A DNA stretch of 9,778 bases. Source: Solobacterium sp. Its GTDB lineage: Bacteria; Bacillota_I; Bacilli_A; Erysipelotrichales; Erysipelotrichaceae. Numbering within the stretch: the stretch's first letter is position 1; each line of letters opens with the position of its first letter. The stretch spans positions 1 through 9,778 of the forward strand of contig JAFWEA010000382.1 of the NCBI GenBank assembly GCA_017543005.1, read 5' to 3'. This document shows, one piece after another, positions 6,383 through 9,778 of this stretch. The notes under the pieces were generated by a model. That model did no database searches. It was not told the DNA's origin and saw only the letters and a program-made list of their open reading frames with translations. A program made the position numbers and the translations under genes.

Positions 6383-7462
6383 ATGGCAGACTATAAAATT
6401 GGTATTTTAAACGGCGACGATATTGGCCTCGAGATTGTCCCGGTTGCGGTGGACGTACTGAAGGCAGCAATCTCCAAATATCCGGAAATCAAGGTAGACT
6501 GGCGGCCGCTGCCGGTAGGCTATACTTCTTTTCTGGAACATGGAACTACTCTGCTGCAGTCTGTAAGAGATGAGCTTTATACGCTTGACGGCTGGATTCT
6601 TGGTCCGATCGGGCATATGGCTTATCCGAAGAACGAACCGCTCTGCTTTAATCCGCATCCGATTCTGAGAAGAGATTATGATCTGGTTTCCAATATCAGA
6701 CCGGCAAAGTCATATGCTTCCATTCCGTGCATTAACGACAAGGTGGATCTGGTAATCATCCGGGAAAACAACGAAGGATTCCAACCGGACCGCAATATGT
6801 TCATGGGAAACAGTGAGTGCATGCCGACCCCGGACATGGCGCTTTCTCTGCGGGTTATTACCAAGAGAAACAGCCAGCTGGTTGCCCGTGAAGGCTTTGA
6901 ACTGGCGCGCAAGAGAAACGGTCTGAAAAAGGTTACTGCAATCCATAAGAATACAGTCTTCAAGCTTGGCTGCGGCCTGTTCATTGACTCCTGCCGTGAA
7001 ATCGCCAAGGAGTATCCAGACATTGAATTTGAGACTGTTGTAGTTGATACATTTGCCATGAAGATGCTGATGCATCCGGAAAACTATGACGTTGTCATTA
7101 CGACAAACATGTTCGGTGACATTCTTTCCGATGAGGCAGCCGGTCTGGTCGGCGGTCTGGGCATGGCGGCAGGTCTCTGCGCCGGTCCGAAATATTGCAT
7201 GGCCCAGGCTACCCACGGTTCTGCTCCGGATATTGCCGGCAAGGGCATCGCAAACCCGTTTGCCATGATCAAGTCGGCACAGATGATGCTTGACTGGCTG
7301 GGCCGCCGCAAGGATGACAAAGCAGCCATCCAGGCAGCTGCAGATATCGAAAAGGCAATGGAGGAAGTGCTGAATTACAAGGAGTGCATTACTCCTGATC
7401 TTGGCGGCAAGGCTTCCACAGTGGAAATGGGCCAGGCAATCTGCAACCTGATTCTGAAATAA
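6383..7462 (+). CDS. NAD(P)-dependent beta-decarboxylating dehydrogenase (isocitrate/isopropylmalate/tartrate family)
   Basis: Predicted cytoplasmic enzyme that oxidises and decarboxylates a 2-hydroxy dicarboxylate such as a malate derivative, using a divalent metal. It has 359 residues, typical for the family. Seen in order: GDDIGLEIVP (usually GDGIGPE); SNIRPAKSY; RENNEGF from R127; IHKNTVFK with the catalytic Lys189; a metal-ligand Asp222; the signature NMFGDILSDEAAGLVGG with Asp246 and Asp250; and the cofactor loop HGSAPDIAGKGIANP. The Tyr that normally follows the RENxEG motif and acts as proton donor is Gln134, and the Asn of the usual HKANV motif is Thr191. It is the last gene before the terminator hairpins. 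It could act on the same 2-hydroxy acid as the lyases, giving an alternative oxidative exit that yields reducing power. LeuB or isocitrate dehydrogenase is unlikely given these substitutions and the lack of partner biosynthetic genes. Confidence 0.87.
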   Translation: MADYKIGILNGDDIGLEIVPVAVDVLKAAISKYPEIKVDWRPLPVGYTSFLEHGTTLLQSVRDELYTLDGWILGPIGHMAYPKNEPLCFNPHPILRRDYDLVSNIRPAKSYASIPCINDKVDLVIIRENNEGFQPDRNMFMGNSECMPTPDMALSLRVITKRNSQLVAREGFELARKRNGLKKVTAIHKNTVFKLGCGLFIDSCREIAKEYPDIEFETVVVDTFAMKMLMHPENYDVVITTNMFGDILSDEAAGLVGGLGMAAGLCAGPKYCMAQATHGSAPDIAGKGIANPFAMIKSAQMMLDWLGRRKDDKAAIQAAADIEKAMEEVLNYKECITPDLGGKASTVEMGQAICNLILK

Positions 7463-7493
7463 ACAGACACATTTTCTATCCCTTAATAATAAG

Positions 7494-7530
7494 CTTCATT
7501 CTGCCGGGCGGCCAAACAGGCAGGATGAAG
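7494..7530 (+). terminator. Long hairpin after the operon (no T tract)
   Basis: A 12-pair stem (7494-7505 with 7519-7530, CTTCATTCTGCC against GGCAGGATGAAG, one T-G pair) encloses a 13-base loop. It begins 32 bases after the dehydrogenase stop and is not followed by a T run. It may protect the 3' end of the operon message or help the hairpin just downstream. A regulatory role cannot be excluded. Confidence 0.5.
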
Positions 7531-7532
7531 GG

Positions 7533-7572
7533 AAAACCACCGGAGTCCAGCAGTGATCCGGTGTTTTTCTTT
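7533..7572 (+). terminator. Rho-independent terminator of the seven-gene operon
   Basis: A 7-pair stem, CACCGGA (7538-7544) with TCCGGTG (7557-7563), has a 12-base loop, is preceded by an A run at 7533-7536 and is followed by TTTTTCTTT (7564-7572). This is a standard intrinsic terminator form. It separates the operon from the short-chain dehydrogenase gene. Confidence 0.75.
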
Positions 7573-7679
7573 GGTGGGATGCTAAGGGCATGACAGCCGA
7601 AGATCCGGGCCTGATCAGCGCATGTTATTCCCCGGGGAAAGCATCATTGCATATAATGAATACAGGAGGAATTACCCGT
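7573..7679 (+). promoter_or_regulatory. Leader region of the short-chain dehydrogenase: possible -10 box and ribosome binding site
   Basis: After the terminator there are 107 bases before the start at 7680. AGGAGGA (7664-7670) with a 9-base spacer is a strong ribosome site. TATAAT at 7652-7657 matches a -10 box exactly, but no -35 box is visible at the right spacing, and transcription would begin almost at the ribosome site. The promoter call is therefore weak. No riboswitch or other structure is recognised. Confidence 0.35.
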
Positions 7680-8435
7680 ATGGAACAGAAACTCAAGGAT
7701 AAAGTCGTAGTCATCACCGGTACAACTTCCGGGATCGGGGCCGGCATGGCAAAACTGTTTGCGGCCCATGGTGCCAAGGTTGTCGGCAGCGGCAGACGGC
7801 AGGAGAAAGGTGAGGCAGTTGTAAAGGAAATCATTGATAATGGCGGTGAGGCGACCTTTGTCAGAACCGATGTGCTGGATCAGGAACAGCTTCAGAACCT
7901 GATTGACACCGCGGTGAACAAATACGGCCGGATCGATATTCTGGTCAACAATGCGGCCTATGAACCGACCAAGGTGTTTGCTGAAAATACCTATGATGAC
8001 TACCGCAAGGTCATCGACACAAACCTCGGCAGCTATATCATGGCCAGCATCTATGCCCTGAAGTATATGCGGGAACAGAAGAGCGGCAAGATCCTGAATA
8101 TCAATTCCGTGACAGCCGAACAGGTGGTGCCGGGGGTCGGCATGTATGCGATTGCCAAGGCCGGCATAACGAACCTGACCAAAATCATTGCCCTGGAATA
8201 TGCCAAGGAAGGCATCCGCTGCAATGAAGTGAATCCGGGTCTGATCATGGCCGGGGCCTTTGAGGATCCGGCGGTACGGGAGTGGGCGCATGATGCAATT
8301 GTCAACGGCACGCCGGTCGGCCGGCTTGGTACGGTGGAAGAGATCGCCAATGCGGCATTGTATCTGCTGAGTGATGAAGCGGACTTCGTCAACGGCACAT
8401 CGTTCTATATCGACGGCGGCAGAAGACTGATATAA
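7680..8435 (+). CDS. Classical short-chain dehydrogenase/reductase (SDR), FabG-like
   Basis: NAD(P)-dependent oxidoreductase of the classical SDR family, cytoplasmic, 251 residues (normal 245-260). Seen in order: the cofactor motif TGTTSGIG (13-20); basic GRRQEK after the second strand with no acidic residue there, which favours NADP(H); the NNAA motif (90-93); the catalytic triad Ser143, Tyr156, Lys160 (YAIAK); PGLI; and the typical FVNGTSFYIDGG ending. The start at 7680 follows AGGAGGA. In-frame ATGs at 7590 and 7656 lack a ribosome site, and the residues they would add do not resemble the SDR N-terminus. It lies beyond the operon terminator, so it is expressed separately, though it may act on an alcohol or ketone in the same metabolism. 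FabG, sugar alcohol and hydroxysteroid dehydrogenases cannot be told apart here. Confidence 0.87.
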   Translation: MEQKLKDKVVVITGTTSGIGAGMAKLFAAHGAKVVGSGRRQEKGEAVVKEIIDNGGEATFVRTDVLDQEQLQNLIDTAVNKYGRIDILVNNAAYEPTKVFAENTYDDYRKVIDTNLGSYIMASIYALKYMREQKSGKILNINSVTAEQVVPGVGMYAIAKAGITNLTKIIALEYAKEGIRCNEVNPGLIMAGAFEDPAVREWAHDAIVNGTPVGRLGTVEEIANAALYLLSDEADFVNGTSFYIDGGRRLI

Positions 8436-8457
8436 AAAAATCCGGACATGCCGGATT
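8434..8457 (-). terminator. Rho-independent terminator of the acetyltransferase gene (minus strand)
   Basis: A 7-pair stem (8451-8457 with 8439-8445, AATCCGG/CCGGATT) has a 5-base loop. Read on the minus strand it is followed by a run of seven T (8440 down to 8434). The stem begins in the stop codon of the acetyltransferase gene. Read on the plus strand, no T run follows the hairpin, so it should work in one direction only. Confidence 0.7.
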
Positions 8458-8978
8458 CAGCGGAACCGCAGGACCATCAGGTCACAGTCGATCAGCTGGT
8501 CATTGATTTTTACATAACCGGGGAACACTCCGGTTTTTTCAAAGCCGAACTTCCGGTACAGCCGGATGGCTCTTTCATTGTCGCTGCGTACATCCAAAGT
8601 GATCTGATCAACCCCGGCAATCTCCCGGCCGAAACGGATCAGCAGACTGAGAAGGGTACTGCCGATGCCGTTGTTCCAGCAGGACTGCAGGACCGATACA
8701 GCCACTTCTCCGCGGTGCCGCATACGGGGTGTTTTCTGGATGGTGAAGGAACCGATGCCGACAATCCTGCCACCGCTTTTTGCCAGCAGGATCAGGCCGT
8801 AACGGGAATGTTCCAGATGCGTCAGCATATCTCTTACTTCTTCGGCGGTCATGTCCAGACCTTCGGCACCGAAACTGAGATTGTCTGTTTCTGCTCCGGC
8901 CGTTTTCGTATAGGCAAGCAGGGCTTCTGCATCTTCGGGAACAGCTCTTACGATTGTGAGATCAGACAGATTTGACAT
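8457..8978 (-). CDS. GNAT-family N-acetyltransferase
   Basis: Acetyl-CoA-dependent N-acetyltransferase with a complete single GNAT domain, 173 residues. Seen in order: an N-terminal strand TIVRAVPEDA; RIVGIGSF (71-78); RHRGEVAVSV (88-96); the acetyl-CoA pyrophosphate loop WNNGIGS (101-107); ITLDVRSDNERAIRLYRKFGF (126-146), the common second half of the fold; and a C-terminal DCDLMVLRF strand. The acceptor, whether an amino acid, antibiotic or protein N-terminus, cannot be read from the sequence. Its ATG lies inside the end of the transporter gene (17-base overlap), with only a weak GAAG ribosome signal, so translation is probably coupled to the transporter. A plus-strand frame covers almost the same bases but shows no protein-like motifs, while this frame carries all the family signatures. 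Confidence 0.87.
   Translation of the reverse strand: MSNLSDLTIVRAVPEDAEALLAYTKTAGAETDNLSFGAEGLDMTAEEVRDMLTHLEHSRYGLILLAKSGGRIVGIGSFTIQKTPRMRHRGEVAVSVLQSCWNNGIGSTLLSLLIRFGREIAGVDQITLDVRSDNERAIRLYRKFGFEKTGVFPGYVKINDQLIDCDLMVLRFR
8516..8539 (+). terminator. Plus-strand terminator of the SDR gene, embedded in the acetyltransferase coding region
   Basis: An 8-pair stem, AACCGGGG (8516-8523) with CTCCGGTT (8528-8535, one G-T pair), has a 4-base loop and a T run (six T at 8534-8539). It lies 80 bases after the SDR stop and would end SDR transcripts within the antisense of the acetyltransferase gene. On the minus strand no T run follows the hairpin, so it should not stop the acetyltransferase message. 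Confidence 0.55.
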
Positions 8979-9778
8979 CGGTTTTTTTCTTCAGCAGCAA
9001 TGAGAGCATGATGGACGAAAGGGCCATGACAATGATAAAGATCAGGGCCGGACGGTAAGATCCGGTCAGATCATAGAACAGGCCGTAGAGACTGACAGAG
9101 AGGGCATAGGCAGTGGATGTGAAGATAACCAGCTTCGAATAGACTTCGGCATAGCGGTCTCCGGCGACTTTCTGTGTCAGCATGCTCAGGGCCACGGTGC
9201 TCAGCGAGAAGAAGGAGCCGTACATGGCTGCTCCGGCCCGGATGAGCAGACCGTTTGCGGCAAACAGCAGGATCAGACAGGTGCCGATGGTACCGATGAT
9301 AGCCCAGACAATCGATACGAGGATTGGATTGACCCGGTCACTGGCAAAGCCGTAGCAGAGTTTGAAGATGATATTGCCGATCATGGAACAGGTTAGCACG
9401 GTGGCACTGGCTTCCAGGCTGTAACCCTGGGATACGGCCAGGGCTGAGAAGTGCTGGTTCATGCCGCACAGAGTGCAGAAACAGACACAGGTGGAAAACA
9501 GAACGATGATGGTCGGCAGCGGTACCGGCGGTGACTTTGGCGTCTGATCCTGCACCGGAGCAGCGTCATCTGCCTTCCTTTCGGATTTCAGCCGGAGGGT
9601 CAGGGCACAGGGCAGAACCGCCACGGCCAGGAACAGGGCCATCAGCCGCAGGGATGTCTGATAGGACAGCGAAGAGATCAGCCGGCTCAGAATCGGATTC
9701 ATGACTGCCCCGAAAACACCGCTGAAGGCCAGCGCTGCGCCCACGGCGGAACCGTTCTTGTCACCGTACCAGTCGCGC
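8962..9778 (-). CDS. Major facilitator superfamily transporter (5' partial)
   Basis: Inner-membrane secondary transporter of the MFS, about 271 residues visible. The frame stays open to the right edge. The GTG at 9744 is inside the gene, because the residues before it (RDWYGDKNGSAVG) are the typical loop ahead of a transmembrane segment with AFSGVFGAVMNP. The part present covers roughly transmembrane segments 4-12: two hydrophobic segments, a charged Pro-rich central loop (SERKADDAAPVQDQTP), then six segments. GNIIFKLCYGFASDRVN is the second-half form of the MFS loop motif. The C-terminus is a short KKKTDVKSV tail. The pattern resembles monocarboxylate/oxalate-type (OxlT-like) transporters, so an organic acid substrate is plausible but not shown. 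It is the first visible gene of a minus-strand pair with the acetyltransferase. Confidence 0.85.
   Translation of the reverse strand, partial: RDWYGDKNGSAVGAALAFSGVFGAVMNPILSRLISSLSYQTSLRLMALFLAVAVLPCALTLRLKSERKADDAAPVQDQTPKSPPVPLPTIIVLFSTCVCFCTLCGMNQHFSALAVSQGYSLEASATVLTCSMIGNIIFKLCYGFASDRVNPILVSIVWAIIGTIGTCLILLFAANGLLIRAGAAMYGSFFSLSTVALSMLTQKVAGDRYAEVYSKLVIFTSTAYALSVSLYGLFYDLTGSYRPALIFIIVMALSSIMLSLLLKKKTDVKSV

Noticed and set aside
2653..7462. Leucine biosynthesis operon (leuC, leuD, leuB).
   Set aside because: No isopropylmalate synthase is present in the window, two lyase genes and a membrane protein are interleaved, and both the small subunit and the dehydrogenase depart from LeuD and LeuB at key residues.
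7590..7679. Longer SDR start at 7590, or the ATG at 7656.
   Set aside because: Neither has a ribosome site, the added residues do not resemble an SDR N-terminus, and the ATG at 7680 has AGGAGGA at good spacing.
1..8435. Bile-acid 7-dehydroxylation (bai) locus, because of a BaiCD/BaiH-like flavoprotein and a BaiA-like SDR.
   Set aside because: No CoA ligase, CoA transferase, BaiE-type dehydratase or BaiG is present. The other genes are dicarboxylate enzymes, and the SDR is beyond a terminator.
8448..8975. A plus-strand open frame of 175 residues covering almost all of the acetyltransferase gene.
   Set aside because: It lacks a ribosome site and any family motif, while the minus strand encodes a complete GNAT domain over the same bases.
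8982..8988. Seven-base A run (minus strand) at the transporter-acetyltransferase overlap as a programmed frameshift site.
   Set aside because: A -1 shift would not enter the acetyltransferase frame, the heptamer is not in the slippery register, and the acetyltransferase has its own ATG.
1..9778. CRISPR arrays, insertion sequences, tRNA or rRNA genes, attachment sites, toxin or defence genes.
   Set aside because: No spaced direct repeats, terminal inverted repeats, transposase motifs or tRNA-like cloverleaf were seen. The window is nearly fully coding with ordinary metabolic genes, and the many GCCGGC-type sites are explained by Ala-Gly codon use.

Overview
The window carries a compact block of metabolic genes from what looks like an anaerobic, fermentative Bacillota (Firmicutes), probably from a gut-type habitat. 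The reasons are purine-rich AGGAGG-type ribosome sites close to nearly every start, tight operon packing, roughly even base composition, and an oxygen-sensitive type of Fe-S/FMN/FAD 'old yellow enzyme' oxidoreductase. The genus cannot be fixed from the sequence alone.

Layout: the plus strand from the left edge to about 7570 appears to be one transcription unit of seven genes. In order they are: a 2,4-dienoyl-CoA-reductase-like flavoprotein (5' end outside the window); a PEP mutase/isocitrate lyase superfamily lyase; the large and small subunits of an aconitase/isopropylmalate isomerase-type hydro-lyase; a two-repeat AbrB/AmoA-family membrane protein; a second, clearly different lyase of the same superfamily; and a beta-decarboxylating dehydrogenase of the isocitrate/isopropylmalate/tartrate family. 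Gaps run from a 1-base overlap to 30 bases, and the unit ends in two hairpins, the second with a T tract. A separate short-chain dehydrogenase gene follows (7680-8435). It faces a minus-strand pair, a GNAT acetyltransferase (8457-8978) overlapping the end of an MFS transporter that runs off the right edge. The convergent junction has two staggered one-way terminators, one of them inside the GNAT coding region.

How the genes may work together: the hydro-lyase would interconvert an unsaturated dicarboxylate (maleate, citraconate or dimethylmaleate type) with a 2-hydroxy dicarboxylate. That product is the kind of molecule that the lyases can split into a 2-oxo acid plus a carboxylate, and that the dehydrogenase can oxidatively decarboxylate. 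The closest described logic is the end of nicotinate fermentation in Eubacterium barkeri, where an aconitase-type dimethylmaleate hydratase (DmdAB) feeds 2,3-dimethylmalate lyase (Dml). The combination here (two lyases, a dehydrogenase, an OYE-type reductase, an AbrB membrane protein, and no synthase, CoA transferase or regulator in view) does not match a pathway I can name. The substrate is unknown and the pathway is an inference. Several enzymes also differ from their family consensus at residues normally used for catalysis, which points to unusual substrates.
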